Positions 16,979 through 26,231 of a stretch of DNA of 64,000 nt are shown here, in pieces. The stretch comes from Rhizobium esperanzae. Its GTDB lineage: Bacteria > Pseudomonadota > Alphaproteobacteria > Rhizobiales > Rhizobiaceae. A program made the translations under genes and the position numbers. Each line of letters begins with the position of its first letter. Position 1 is the stretch's first letter. A model generated the notes under the pieces. The model saw only the letters and a list, made by a program, of their open reading frames with translations. It was not told the origin of the DNA and made no database searches. Where the stretch lies: contig NZ_MXPU01000004.1 of the NCBI RefSeq assembly GCF_002204185.1, forward strand, positions 124,001 to 188,000, given 5' to 3'.

Positions 16979-17917
16979 ATGATCCGTTCGATTCATTCGG
17001 AACGGAGTATTCGGCCCCCTGTGACGATCGGCTTTGCGCATGCGGAACTGATTGCAGTGCTCGTCGCGGTGACGGGGGATGAGCCGCGCGTCATGACCAT
17101 CCGCTCCGGCAACGCGCTGCCGTCGGGCCCATTCGAAATGGGCCATCGAACCCTGCAATCGGGCCTGCGCGAATGGGTGCAGGAGCAGACCGAGCACCCG
17201 GTTGGTTATCTCGAACAACTCTATACCTTCGCCGACCGCGACCGGAACAACGAGATTCTTGGCGGGCGGACGATCTCGATCAGCTATCTCGGCCTCGTCA
17301 ACGAGCAGGCGGGCGCCGGCCGACCCGGATGGCACGGCTGGTACGACTATTTTCCCTGGGAAGACCATCGGCAGGGCCGGCCGGCCGTGCTGGATGAAAT
17401 CGTGGCACGCCTGAAAAGCTGGGCGGATGTCGATCCGGCCCGGCGGGACCATCGCCATCGCCGCGCCGATTTCACCTTCGGCCTCGACGGCGGCGGCTGG
17501 AATGAGGATCTGGCCCTGCAACGCTACGAACTGCTTTATGAAGCCGGTCTCGTGGCCGAATCCGGATGCGGGGCGGAAGCCAATCTCGGCCGGGCGATGT
17601 TTGCCGATCATCGCCGCATTCTTGCGACCGGGATTGCTCGGCTGCGCGCCAAGATCAAGTACCGCCCCGTCGTCTTCGAACTGATGCCGGAGAGTTTTAC
17701 GCTTCTGCGGCTGCAGCGCACAATCGAGGCCCTGGCCGGACTGACGCTGCACAAGCAGAATTTCCGCCGCCTGATCGAACAGCAGGAACTGGTCGAGGAA
17801 ACCGGCGGAACCGAAAGCGAAACCGGCGGCCGGCCGGCCAAGCTCTTCCGCTTCCGCCACACCGTGCTCGAAGAACGGGCGCTCGCAGGAACGAAATTAC
17901 CGCTCTCCCGCAATTGA
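16979..17917 (+). CDS. nadQ: NadQ-type repressor of NAD synthesis (Nudix-like domain plus winged helix)
   Basis: The protein (about 312 aa) has a Nudix-like N-terminal domain without an intact catalytic Nudix box (AELIAVLVAVTGDEPRVMTI, GWHGWYDYFPWED) and a C-terminal winged-helix part (LPESFTLLRLQ-like FELMPESFTLLRLQRTIEAL, GRPAKLFRFRHTVLEERA). It lies directly upstream of nadABC and the gap holds two copies of the palindrome TATGCTC-N5-GAGCATA, the motif I recall for NadQ regulons of alphaproteobacteria. The start is uncertain: ATG 16979 is used; TTG 16946 and a downstream GTG are alternatives. Confidence 0.8.
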   Translation: MIRSIHSERSIRPPVTIGFAHAELIAVLVAVTGDEPRVMTIRSGNALPSGPFEMGHRTLQSGLREWVQEQTEHPVGYLEQLYTFADRDRNNEILGGRTISISYLGLVNEQAGAGRPGWHGWYDYFPWEDHRQGRPAVLDEIVARLKSWADVDPARRDHRHRRADFTFGLDGGGWNEDLALQRYELLYEAGLVAESGCGAEANLGRAMFADHRRILATGIARLRAKIKYRPVVFELMPESFTLLRLQRTIEALAGLTLHKQNFRRLIEQQELVEETGGTESETGGRPAKLFRFRHTVLEERALAGTKLPLSRN

Positions 17918-17919
17918 CA

Positions 17920-17938
17920 TATGCTCATAGCGAGAATA
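17920..17938. promoter_or_regulatory. NadQ operator, site 1 (imperfect)
   Basis: TATGCTCATAGCGAGAATA is a 7-5-7 inverted repeat with one mismatch relative to site 2. It starts 3 bp after the nadQ stop codon. Confidence 0.75.
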
Positions 17939-17953
17939 TGTCTTTGCCCATGA

Positions 17954-17972
17954 TATGCTCAAAACGAGCATA
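17954..17972. promoter_or_regulatory. NadQ operator, site 2 (perfect)
   Basis: TATGCTCAAAACGAGCATA is a perfect 7-5-7 inverted repeat 15 bp before the nadA start codon. The centres of the two sites are 34 bp apart, a little over three helical turns, so repressor dimers would lie on the same DNA face. Confidence 0.8.
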
Positions 17973-17986
17973 ATTGGGAGCCGGTC

Positions 17987-18958
17987 ATGAATCACGCAGT
18001 TTCCGCATCCTCGCTCTACAACCGCGTCAGCCGCGTCATCCCCAAAGCCGAATGGATGTCGTTCGCGGACGACGTGGACGCCATTCTCGAGCTCAAGCGC
18101 CGCCGTAATGCGGTCATTCTCGCTCACAACTATCAGACGCCTGAGATTTTTCACGGTGTGGCCGATATCGTCGGCGACAGCCTGGCGCTCGCCCGCAAGG
18201 CTGTCGAGGTCGATGCCGATGTCATCGTGCTGGCCGGCGTGCATTTCATGGCCGAGACCGCCAAGCTTCTGAACCCCGAAAAAACCGTGCTGATCCCCGA
18301 TCTCGGCGCCGGTTGCTCGCTGGCGGATTCGATCACGCCGGAGGATATTGCGCTGCTGCGCCAGGCCCATCCCGGCGTCCCCGTCATCACCTATGTCAAT
18401 ACCTCGGCCGCGGTGAAGGCCGCCTCCGACATCTGCTGCACCTCGGGCAATGCCAAACAGGTGGTGGAGTCGCTCGGCGTGCCGAAGGTGCTGATGATCC
18501 CTGACGAATATCTCGCCCGCAACGTCGCCCGTGAGACCGACGTCGAGATCATCGCCTGGCATGGGCATTGCGAAGTGCATGAACTCTTCACCGCTGAGGA
18601 TGTCCGCCAACTGCGTGAAAACCATCCCGGCGTGACGGTGCTCGCCCATCCGGAATGCCCGCCGGACGTGGTGGCGGAGGCCGATTTCGCCGGCTCCACC
18701 GCTGTGATGTCCGATTATGTCGGCAGGCAGAAGCCGGCGCGCGTCGTGCTACTGACCGAATGCTCGATGAGCGACAACGTCGCAGTCCACCATCCCGACG
18801 TCGAATTCATCCGCCCCTGCAATCTCTGCCCGCATATGAAGCGGATTACGCTTGCCAATATCCGCGCCGCACTCGAGGAAAACCGCCACGAGGTGACGGT
18901 CGACCCGGCCATCGCCGTGGCCGCGAGCCGCGCCGTCGAGAGGATGCTTGCGATATGA
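17987..18958 (+). CDS. nadA: Quinolinate synthase A
   Basis: NadA condenses iminoaspartate with dihydroxyacetone phosphate to quinolinate, using a [4Fe-4S] cluster. The 323-aa product shows [60 protein letters not shown] and [12 protein letters not shown]; the cysteines in the last three blocks are the expected cluster ligands. ATG 17987 follows GGGAG and the twin operators. The stop overlaps nadB by 4 bp. Confidence 0.96.
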   Translation: MNHAVSASSLYNRVSRVIPKAEWMSFADDVDAILELKRRRNAVILAHNYQTPEIFHGVADIVGDSLALARKAVEVDADVIVLAGVHFMAETAKLLNPEKTVLIPDLGAGCSLADSITPEDIALLRQAHPGVPVITYVNTSAAVKAASDICCTSGNAKQVVESLGVPKVLMIPDEYLARNVARETDVEIIAWHGHCEVHELFTAEDVRQLRENHPGVTVLAHPECPPDVVAEADFAGSTAVMSDYVGRQKPARVVLLTECSMSDNVAVHHPDVEFIRPCNLCPHMKRITLANIRAALEENRHEVTVDPAIAVAASRAVERMLAI

Positions 18959-20496
18959 CCGAGATCCTCGAGCAGTTGACCGGCCGCACCGTCATCGTCG
19001 GCAGCGGCCTTGCCGGGCTGATGGCGGCGCTGACGCTGGCGCCGGAACCTTCTGTCATTGTCACCCGCGCCGCCCTCGGCGCCGAAACCTCGAGCGCTTG
19101 GGCGCAGGGCGGCATTGCCGCCAGCATCGGCGCCGACGACAGCGCCGCACTTCATCTGGCCGATACGCTTGCAGCCGGCGACGGGCTCTGCGACCGGAGC
19201 GTCGCGGCCGGCATCATTGCCGAGGCACCGGCAGCAATTGCCGCGCTGGAGCAGGCCGGCGTGCGCTTCGACCGCAATGCGACGGGAGAATTCTCGCTCG
19301 GATTGGAGGCGGCCCATAACCGCCGCCGCATCGTCCATGCCGAAGGCGATGGTTCGGGTGCGGCAATCATCGCCGCATTGGTACGGGCCGTGGCGCAGTC
19401 GCCTGCCATTTCAGTGCTCGAAGGCTTCGAAGCGCGGCGGATTCTGATGGACGGAGAAGGGGTCGCCGGCCTGCTCTGCGCGACCGCGGATGGGACTGCC
19501 ATCCTGCCGACCGGCAAGGTGGTGCTGGCCACTGGCGGTATCGGCGGCCTTTATGATGCGACCACCAATCCGATCGGCAATTTCGGCCAGGGGATTGCGC
19601 TCGCGGCACGGGCGGGTGCCGACCTTGCCGACATGGAATTCGTCCAGTTCCATCCGACGGCGCTCGATTCTCGCCGCAGGCCCTTGGCGCTGGTCAGCGA
19701 GGCGGTGCGCGGCGAGGGGGCTCTGCTCGTCAATGAAAGCGGTGAACGGTTCATGGCCCGCATCCCGGGCGCCGAGCTTGCGCCGCGCGATGTGGTGGCG
19801 CGCGCCATCAGTGCCGAGATCGCCCGCGGCGGCAGGGTCTTCCTCGATGCCCGCGACGCGCTCGGCAGCCGGTTCGCTACACGCTTCCCTGTGATCGCAG
19901 CCCTTTGCGGCGAAGCCGGAATCGATCCGGCGAAAGACCTCATTCCGGTGCGCCCGGCCGTTCACTACCATATGGGCGGCGTCGCAACCGATGCCAACGG
20001 CCGCAGCTCCGTTCCCGCCCTCTGGGTTGCCGGGGAGGCGGCCTCGACCGGCCTGCACGGCGCAAACCGGCTGGCCAGCAATTCGCTGCTGGAAGCGGCG
20101 GTGATGGGCATGCGGGCGGCGCGCGACATAGCGGGCATGCCGGCACGAACCGGCAGTCCCTTCCAGTCCGAAAGGCTGCCAGCGCCGGCCGACGCATCGC
20201 TGGTCCGGCCGATCGTCTCGCGCCATCTCGGCGTGCTGCGCAATGGGGGCGCGGTGCAGGACGCGATTGCCGCCCTGCTGCCGCTTGCCGAAAGTGACGG
20301 CCCGGCCGCCGATCCGGCCATCGTCGCGCTTCTGATCGCCGTCTTTGCCGGTCTGCGGATGGAATCGCGCGGCGCCCATGCCCGCACCGATTTTCCGCTG
20401 AAGCTCGCTGATATCAAGCGTCGTCGGATGCGTCTGTCCCAGGCGTTGGAGATCGCCCGTGCAACACCGTCCTATGCCCTTGCCAGGAGTGCCTAA
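18955..20496 (+). CDS. nadB: L-aspartate oxidase
   Basis: NadB oxidises L-aspartate to iminoaspartate with FAD. The 513-aa protein has the FAD motif [16 protein letters not shown], the succinate-dehydrogenase-like segment [53 protein letters not shown] and [20 protein letters not shown]. Its ATG overlaps the nadA stop (ATGA). One base separates its stop from the nadC start. Confidence 0.96.
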   Translation: MTEILEQLTGRTVIVGSGLAGLMAALTLAPEPSVIVTRAALGAETSSAWAQGGIAASIGADDSAALHLADTLAAGDGLCDRSVAAGIIAEAPAAIAALEQAGVRFDRNATGEFSLGLEAAHNRRRIVHAEGDGSGAAIIAALVRAVAQSPAISVLEGFEARRILMDGEGVAGLLCATADGTAILPTGKVVLATGGIGGLYDATTNPIGNFGQGIALAARAGADLADMEFVQFHPTALDSRRRPLALVSEAVRGEGALLVNESGERFMARIPGAELAPRDVVARAISAEIARGGRVFLDARDALGSRFATRFPVIAALCGEAGIDPAKDLIPVRPAVHYHMGGVATDANGRSSVPALWVAGEAASTGLHGANRLASNSLLEAAVMGMRAARDIAGMPARTGSPFQSERLPAPADASLVRPIVSRHLGVLRNGGAVQDAIAALLPLAESDGPAADPAIVALLIAVFAGLRMESRGAHARTDFPLKLADIKRRRMRLSQALEIARATPSYALARSA

Positions 20497-20497
20497 G

Positions 20498-21364
20498 ATG
20501 AGCCTTACTCCCCTTCCGCGTCTGATTATCGAACCCTTGGTGCGGGCAGCCCTGCTCGAAGATCTCGGCCTTGCCGGCGACATCACCTCGGCATCGGTCA
20601 TCCCCTCGGATCACCGCTCCACGGTGGTGATGGCCGCCCGCCAGCCCGGCGTGATCGCCGGCCTCGATGCGGCCGACCTCGCCTTCACGCTCGTCGATCC
20701 TCAAATCGTCATGCGCCGCCACATCGAGGACGGCGATGCGGTCAAATCCGGTGACGTCATCGCCACCATCGAGGGCCCTTCGCGCGGACTCTTGACCGGT
20801 GAGCGCACCGCGCTGAATTTCCTCGGCCATCTCTCCGGCATCGCCACCGTCACCGCCGGGATTGCCGCCGCCATCAGCGGCACCAAGGCCTCGGTCGCCT
20901 GCACGCGCAAGACGACGCCGGGGCTGCGGGCGCTGGAAAAATATGCAGTGCGGGCCGGCGGCGGCATGAACCACCGTTTCGCGCTTTATGACGCGGTGCT
21001 GATCAAGGACAACCACGTGGCCATATCAGGTGGCGTTGCCGAGGCGATCCGCCGGGCGCGGGCCGGCGTCGGTCATCTGGTCAAGATCGAGGTCGAAGTG
21101 GACAGGCTCGATCAGCTGCAGGAGGCGATGGCCGTCGGTATCGATGCCGTTCTGCTCGACAATATGACGCCGGACCAGCTGCGCGAGGCGGTCGCCATCG
21201 TTGCCGGGCGGGCAATCACCGAGGCATCGGGCCGGGTGACGCCGGCAACGGCCGCTGCAATCGCCGCTTCCGGCGTCGACCTTATTTCGGTCGGTTGGCT
21301 GACGCACAGCGCGCCCGTGCTGGATATCGGCCTCGATTTCGTCGAGCCCGCCGGCGCGGCATAA
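20498..21364 (+). CDS. nadC: Nicotinate-nucleotide pyrophosphorylase (carboxylating)
   Basis: NadC converts quinolinate and PRPP to nicotinate mononucleotide. Family blocks: ALLEDLGLAGDITSASVIP, GERTALNFLGHLSGIAT, CTRKTTPGLRALEKYAV, GGGMNHRFALYDAVLIKDNH and ISVGWLTHSAPVLDIGLDF. 288 aa from ATG 20498. Last gene of the nad operon; a GC hairpin follows at 21420. Confidence 0.96.
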   Translation: MSLTPLPRLIIEPLVRAALLEDLGLAGDITSASVIPSDHRSTVVMAARQPGVIAGLDAADLAFTLVDPQIVMRRHIEDGDAVKSGDVIATIEGPSRGLLTGERTALNFLGHLSGIATVTAGIAAAISGTKASVACTRKTTPGLRALEKYAVRAGGGMNHRFALYDAVLIKDNHVAISGGVAEAIRRARAGVGHLVKIEVEVDRLDQLQEAMAVGIDAVLLDNMTPDQLREAVAIVAGRAITEASGRVTPATAAAIAASGVDLISVGWLTHSAPVLDIGLDFVEPAGAA

Positions 21365-21419
21365 ACCAGCGCCAAATAGATCGCGCCGATGCTGTGATCG
21401 ATCAGGATCGCTTGCTGTG

Positions 21420-21442
21420 GTTGCGGCTGTAGAGGCCGCAAC
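21420..21442 (+). terminator. Hairpin after nadC
   Basis: GTTGCGGC and GCCGCAAC form a perfect 8-bp stem with a 7-nt loop, 56 bp after the nadC stop. There is no T-run, so strength is uncertain. The remaining 21365-21595 gap holds no other recognisable feature. Confidence 0.4.
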
Positions 21443-21601
21443 GGCTGGAATAACGGATCCAAATCACGTCGGGGGGCAAAGTGTTGGCAAGCATTTCCGG
21501 CCGCTTATGTGAGAAAATGCAAATATTCGGTGTAAAAACTTCTTTTTGCGCTATGCGCGGGCCTATTATCGCTCTAACATGTTCCTGAGTGACAGGTGCG
21601 T

Positions 21602-23590
21602 ATGCGCGTCTGGTCTTCAGGGGTGAGAAGCGGGATGCAACGGACATCCGGACAGATGTCGACGAACAGGCTTTGCCTGCTCGGAAGACCGCGATTGCTG
21701 GCAGCGGGGAGGGAACTCCCCTTGCCGGAGAAGTCTTATTTTCTCTTCGCCATGCTCGCCGCCGAAACCAATCTCGAACTCGACCGGGAAACCGTCAGGC
21801 GGCAGCTCTGGCAATCGGAAGCCCCGGAGAAACGCGCAGGCAGTCTGCGCCAGCTGCTGGCGCGCATCGAGCAAAGCATTCCCGCCGACCTTCCGCCGCT
21901 GCTGAAAGCGACCCGAACCCATATCGGCCTTGCCGACGGCTGGGAGGTCGACGTCCATATACTGAAGCAGAAAGGGCCGCTCGCGGCCGAAGACGGCGAC
22001 ATTCTGAATGGCGAATTGCTTGAAGGCGCCAAGTCGCCGACGCAGGGCGCCGAAGACTGGCTGACTTTCGAGCGCCAGCGCATCGATGAATTGCGCGCCG
22101 CCCATCTGGCGCGGCTGGTGGAAACCGCTGAAGACAGATCGGATGAGGAGCAGGTGGCCTTTGCCCGTCGCCTGCTGGAGCTCGACCCTGCCAGCGAGAC
22201 GGCCTATCGGTCGCTGATGCGCACTTATGTCAGGATGAACGATCCGGCCGCCGCCCGACAGTCCTATCTGAAGTGCAAGAGCCAGTTGAAGGAGGAGTTC
22301 GACACCGAGCCGGAGGTAAGCACCACCGCGCTTGCCCGCGAACTCGGCCTGATCCCGGCAGCTCAGCCCGCAGCGGCCGAACGTCCGTCGGCAGTGCCCG
22401 GCGGCTTCGCCGATCTGCTCGGTCAGCCGCGGATCATCATCCTGCCGCCGGAAAGCATTTTCACCGATGCGCTGATGGAGCGCGTCGGCAGAGCCTTGCT
22501 TGAGGACGTCACCATCGGCCTCAGCCAGCAGCGCGGCTTCAAGGTGATCGCAGCCCATACGAGCCTCGAAATCCTCAGCCGTTCGGTCGATCCGGCCCGC
22601 GTGGTGCCCCGTGCGCTCGACATTAGCTTCGACTATGCGGTTTACGTCACCATCCAAGGCCGCGACGAGGATGTCTATGCGACCTGCCGTCTGACGCGGA
22701 CGACGACATCGGAGGTGATCTGGGCTCTGGAACTGCCGCTGGTCATGCAGAAGATCAGCGAATCCTTCGCGCATCTGACACGGCGCATCGTCTCCTCGCT
22801 TGCCGATACGGTCGAACGCCACGAGCTGGCGATGCCGATCGGCGAGGCGCCACCATCCGCTTACCGTCTCTATCTGGAGGGCAAGCGGCTGATCGCCCAT
22901 ACCGACCTGCAGCATCTGCGCCAGGCGCGAAAATGGTTCAGATCCTCGCTTAATCGTTACGAGAATTTCTCGGCCGCCCATGCCGGCGTATCGCGTGCGC
23001 TCGGCATGGAATGGCTGATCCGCGGCATGCAGGACACCGAACTGCTCGATGAGGCGAACGGTGCGGCCCGGCTGGCGCAGCAATCCGACCCGAACAGCGG
23101 CCGGGCTTACCGCGAACTCGGCTTCGTGGCGCTGTATCGCCGCCGTTTCGACGAAAGCCTGGACTATTTCCAGCAGGCTCAGGATCTCAATCCGAACGAC
23201 GCCGACATCCTTGCCGATTACGCCGATGCGCTTTCTCACGACGGCGATTTCGATCGGGCGCTGGAGCTGAGCAACGCGGCTTTCAAGCTCAATCCGCTGC
23301 CGCCGGACTATTATTACTGGAACCTCGGCGGCATCCATTTCATGCGCGAAGAATATAAAAAGGCGATTGAAGCGCTGGAACCGGTGAAGACCAAGCAGGC
23401 AACGGCGCGCCTGCTGGCAGCCTCTCATGCCATGGCGGGCGATCAGGGCAAGGCTGAGAATTACGCCCGGGTCGTCCTTGAAAACTTCCCTGATTTCCGC
23501 AGCGACGATATCCGTCACTTCGTTCCCGATCGCGACCCCGCCTTTACGGAACCGCTGATAAGAGGCCTGCAGCTTGCCGGTCTTCCGTGA
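21602..23590 (+). CDS. SARP-type transcriptional regulator with BTAD and TPR domains
   Basis: The protein (about 660 aa) starts with a small winged-helix region (NRLCLLGRPRLLAAGRELPL, RRQLWQSEAPEKRAGSLRQL), then a bacterial transcriptional activation domain (QRIDELRAAHLARLVETAED, LLELDPASETAYRSLMRTYV), a central region resembling the TolB-like module of adenylate-cyclase-type regulators, and C-terminal TPRs (AYRELGFVALYRRRFDESLD; YFQQAQDLNPNDADILADYA). This is the architecture of SARP/AfsR-like activators, best known from secondary metabolism. It lies 106 bp upstream of a small peptide gene and a ycaO-tfuA pair in the same orientation, so it is the likely pathway-specific activator. Starts at 21596 (GTG), 21635 and 21656 are also in frame. 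Confidence 0.8.
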   Translation: MRVWSSGVRSGMQRTSGQMSTNRLCLLGRPRLLAAGRELPLPEKSYFLFAMLAAETNLELDRETVRRQLWQSEAPEKRAGSLRQLLARIEQSIPADLPPLLKATRTHIGLADGWEVDVHILKQKGPLAAEDGDILNGELLEGAKSPTQGAEDWLTFERQRIDELRAAHLARLVETAEDRSDEEQVAFARRLLELDPASETAYRSLMRTYVRMNDPAAARQSYLKCKSQLKEEFDTEPEVSTTALARELGLIPAAQPAAAERPSAVPGGFADLLGQPRIIILPPESIFTDALMERVGRALLEDVTIGLSQQRGFKVIAAHTSLEILSRSVDPARVVPRALDISFDYAVYVTIQGRDEDVYATCRLTRTTTSEVIWALELPLVMQKISESFAHLTRRIVSSLADTVERHELAMPIGEAPPSAYRLYLEGKRLIAHTDLQHLRQARKWFRSSLNRYENFSAAHAGVSRALGMEWLIRGMQDTELLDEANGAARLAQQSDPNSGRAYRELGFVALYRRRFDESLDYFQQAQDLNPNDADILADYADALSHDGDFDRALELSNAAFKLNPLPPDYYYWNLGGIHFMREEYKKAIEALEPVKTKQATARLLAASHAMAGDQGKAENYARVVLENFPDFRSDDIRHFVPDRDPAFTEPLIRGLQLAGLP

Positions 23591-23603
23591 TTGCATCGCC
23601 TTT

Positions 23604-23631
23604 TAACGAAGCCTGTAACGCTTAAATGACG
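23604..23631 (+). promoter_or_regulatory. Direct repeats upstream of the peptide gene, candidate SARP site
   Basis: TAACG (23604), TAACG (23616) and TGACG (23627) recur at 12- and 11-bp steps, with a further TAACG at 23656. SARP activators bind direct repeats spaced about one helical turn just upstream of the -10. The repeats are short, so this is a suggestion only. Confidence 0.35.
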
Positions 23632-23696
23632 CAGGCAATGTTTCCTTCGAATGGTTAACGGCAGAAACGCGCCGTTTAATCAATCGGAGATGAAAC

Positions 23697-23840
23697 ATGA
23701 AGACGAATGCTGAAACTCCCGCCGCGCAGACACAGTCCCTGCGCTTTTCCGCAGCCGCCAAAGCAGCCCTGAAGCAGGACGAACTCAACGTCTCCGCCAA
23801 TGGGCTCGAGAGCCTGACGCATGCCCTGAGGTTTCGTTAA
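23697..23840 (+). CDS. 47-aa peptide, candidate RiPP precursor of the YcaO-TfuA system
   Basis: A small gene with a good SD (CGGAG, 7-8 bp before the ATG) lies 15 bp upstream of ycaO. The product starts MKTNAETPAAQTQSLRFS, has a lysine/alanine-rich helical centre (AAAKAALKQDELNVSAN) and ends GLESLTHALRFR. It has no cysteine and few Ser/Thr, so an azoline product is unlikely, but TfuA-assisted YcaO enzymes thioamidate peptide backbones and do not need those residues. Its size, position and co-orientation with the modification genes make it the best precursor candidate here. A small regulatory protein is the alternative. There is no resemblance to the trifolitoxin core peptide as I recall it. 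Confidence 0.6.
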   Translation: MKTNAETPAAQTQSLRFSAAAKAALKQDELNVSANGLESLTHALRFR

Positions 23841-23855
23841 AGGGACGAGATCGGT

Positions 23856-25118
23856 ATGTCCGCCTTCGCCGACCTCGAAACGCTTGCCGGTGACCTCGAA
23901 CGATCATCGGCAGGCGTCAGCGACTATCACGACCGAGCAGTCACGCCGGCGCAGACACTTGCAGCCATCAGGCCGCATCTGCGCGAATTCGGTATTACGC
24001 GCGTCGGCCTGCTGACGGCTCTCGACGTGCTGAACATCCCCGTCGCCTTCGCGACGAGGCCGAACAGCCACACGCTTTCGGTCTTCCAAGGCAAAGGCAT
24101 CGACAATGATGCCGCCATGGCCTCGGCCGCCATGGAAGCGATCGAGACGCGGATCGCGGAAATTCTGCCCGCCGACCTGACGCAGGCGACGGTGGAGAGC
24201 ATGCGCGCGGAACGCGCCGCCATGATCGATCTCGACAATGTCGCACGATGCGCGCCCGATGAAATCGGCGGCGACCCCATCCCCTGGTGCTCCGGCCTCG
24301 ACGTTCTGTCCGGCAGCAGCGTCTTCGTCCCCTGGTGGCTCGTCGGCCTCGACCATCGCGGCGAGCGGCCCTCGGGTTTCGAGCAGTCGAGTGATGGGCT
24401 TGCCTCCGGCAATACGCCGTCCGAAGCGGTCCTGCATGGGCTTTGCGAGCTGGTCGAGCGCGACGCCTGGGCCCTGACCCAGCTGAAATCGCCGCAGCGC
24501 CTCAAGGAGAGCCGCATCGATCCCGCCTCCTTCGGCGATGCGGTCATCGATGTCATGACCGACCGGATTTCGCGCGCCGGCATGCGGCTGCTGCTGCTTG
24601 ACATGACCACGGATATCGGCGTTCCGGCTTTTCTGGCCGTCATCATGCCGGGCAATCTTTCCGACCGCGTCGACGCGCGCTGGTCGCATGTCTGCGGCGG
24701 CTGCGGCTGCCATCCCGATCCCGTGCGTGCCGCGCTGCGTGCCATCACCGAGGCGGCCCAGAGCCGGCTGACGGCGATCGCCGGCAGCCGCGACGATTTC
24801 TCGCCGCGCATCTATCAGCGTCTCGACAAGAGTGCGGCGATGCAGCAGTTGGTCGAACTCTGCGAGAGCGACGGCCGGATGCGCGCCTTTCAGAGCCGCC
24901 ATCGCCGTGCCGCGACGATCCAGGAGACCATCCGCAACATAGCCGACCGGCTGGTGGCGAGCGGGATCGAGCAGATCGTCGCCGTGCCCTTTGCCCATCC
25001 GGCTTTGCCGGTCTCGGTCGTCAGGGTGATCGTGCCGGGCCTGGAGGTCGATATATCAGGTCAGTACATCCAGCTCGGCCTGCGCGCCGTTAACACCATG
25101 AGAGGAGCCCAATCATGA
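23856..25118 (+). CDS. YcaO-domain peptide-backbone modifying enzyme
   Basis: YcaO enzymes use ATP to activate peptide-backbone amides for cyclodehydration or, with TfuA, thioamidation. In this 420-aa protein the ATP/Mg motifs are all present: SAAMEAIETR (residues 90-99), EAVLHGLCELVERDA (190-204) and ITEAAQSRL (297-305). The C-terminus (NTMRGAQS) has no PxPxP tail as in azoline-forming YcaOs, and no E1-like partner is encoded nearby, fitting the TfuA-dependent class. A compact cysteine cluster CGGCGC (280-285) sits before the third motif. The stop overlaps the tfuA-like start by 4 bp, so the two proteins are probably made in equal amounts. Confidence 0.9.
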   Translation: MSAFADLETLAGDLERSSAGVSDYHDRAVTPAQTLAAIRPHLREFGITRVGLLTALDVLNIPVAFATRPNSHTLSVFQGKGIDNDAAMASAAMEAIETRIAEILPADLTQATVESMRAERAAMIDLDNVARCAPDEIGGDPIPWCSGLDVLSGSSVFVPWWLVGLDHRGERPSGFEQSSDGLASGNTPSEAVLHGLCELVERDAWALTQLKSPQRLKESRIDPASFGDAVIDVMTDRISRAGMRLLLLDMTTDIGVPAFLAVIMPGNLSDRVDARWSHVCGGCGCHPDPVRAALRAITEAAQSRLTAIAGSRDDFSPRIYQRLDKSAAMQQLVELCESDGRMRAFQSRHRRAATIQETIRNIADRLVASGIEQIVAVPFAHPALPVSVVRVIVPGLEVDISGQYIQLGLRAVNTMRGAQS

Positions 25119-25858
25119 AGGTTCTGTTCGTCGGTCCGAGCCTTGGCAGCGGCCTTGCCGCAGCGAGAAATATCTCTCCGTGCATCGATTTCCGCCCGCC
25201 CGCCGCCCGCGGCGACATCCTGAAGGCGGTGGAGGATGGCGCCACCGCGATCGGCCTCGTCGACGGCTATTTCGGCGAGCTGCCTTCGGTCTGGCACAAG
25301 GAAATTCTTTACGCGCTCGAACATGATGTCGCCGTAGCCGGCGGCGCCAGCATGGGCGCATTGCGGGCTGCGGAATGCGCTCCGTTCGGGATGGTCGGCC
25401 TCGGCTCGATCTTCGAAGATTACGAGTCCGGGAGGCTCCTCGACGACGAGGCCGTCGCGCTGGTACATGCGCCGCAGGCGCTTGGCTGGTTGCCGCTTTC
25501 CGTACCCTGGGTCGATTTCGAACCCACGATTAATGCGCTTTATGCCTGCGGGGAGATTTCGACGGGTGAGCGCAAGAAACTGCTGCTCTCCGGCCGTTTC
25601 CTGCATTTCTCCGAGCGCACCTATGCGCGTGTGGTCGACGAGTGCCATTTTCGAAAGCCGCGCCGCGATCACCTTCTCGCCGCTCTCCGCAAGAATCGAG
25701 TCGAACGCAAACGCGACGATGCACGGCTGGTGCTGGAGTGGCTGCACCGCGACGAATTCGCGCCCGTCAACCGTGACTGGCGCTTTGCCGCAACCTCGCA
25801 TTGGGAGCTTTTGCACGCCGAAGTCACACGCGATGTGACTCCTGTAACGCTAGAATAA
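25115..25858 (+). CDS. TfuA-like protein, YcaO partner
   Basis: The 247-aa product has the TfuA core: VLFVGPSLG at the start, LVDGYFGELPSVWHKEIL (residues 48-65) and GGASMGALRAAECAPFGMVG (76-95). TfuA was first recognised beside trifolitoxin genes of R. leguminosarum, and TfuA proteins accompany YcaO in peptide thioamidation, probably by delivering sulfur. The ATGA overlap with ycaO supports a functional complex. No sulfurtransferase, protease, exporter or immunity gene is visible next to it, so maturation and export would need genes elsewhere, or the product stays inside the cell. Confidence 0.9.
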   Translation: MKVLFVGPSLGSGLAAARNISPCIDFRPPAARGDILKAVEDGATAIGLVDGYFGELPSVWHKEILYALEHDVAVAGGASMGALRAAECAPFGMVGLGSIFEDYESGRLLDDEAVALVHAPQALGWLPLSVPWVDFEPTINALYACGEISTGERKKLLLSGRFLHFSERTYARVVDECHFRKPRRDHLLAALRKNRVERKRDDARLVLEWLHRDEFAPVNRDWRFAATSHWELLHAEVTRDVTPVTLE

Positions 25859-25923
25859 CGGTCTCGGCGAAATGATGCAGTACTGATGGAATCTGAGGCT
25901 TCACGGCCAAGGGGGCGAGAACA

Positions 25924-26190
25924 ATGTTTGAACAACATAACGAAGGTACAGGCAGTGAATACGCAAGGATCTTCCGGCTGCTGTCGGCAGCCAAGGAGGA
26001 GGCTGAAAAACTTCAGCTGCGTAATCTGATGCACCTGACGAACATGGCGCTGCTGCAGGTCGTAATCGATTGGGACGGCATAGATCCGGACAGGGAACTT
26101 GACGTCAACCTCGAGAAACTGCTCGGCAGCAAGGCCAAGATCGCAATGAAGGACGCTAGCGAGAATCTGATCCTGATCGATCGCCATTGA
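25924..26190 (+). CDS. Small hypothetical protein downstream of tfuA
   Basis: An 88-aa acidic, mostly helical protein (EYARIFRLLSAAKEEAEKLQ; LRNLMHLTNMALLQVVIDWD) with no recognised domain, transmembrane segment or signal peptide. It starts 65 bp after the tfuA-like gene in the same direction. A link to the peptide locus is possible by position only. Confidence 0.6.
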   Translation: MFEQHNEGTGSEYARIFRLLSAAKEEAEKLQLRNLMHLTNMALLQVVIDWDGIDPDRELDVNLEKLLGSKAKIAMKDASENLILIDRH

Positions 26191-26231
26191 CCTTCATGCC
26201 GTCCGTTAGGATCGTGTGAAGGAGACCCGGC

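Noticed and set aside
23603..23800. 65-codon minus-strand frame opposite the small peptide gene
   Set aside because: No SD and no neighbour in that direction; the plus-strand frame has a good SD and sits just before ycaO.
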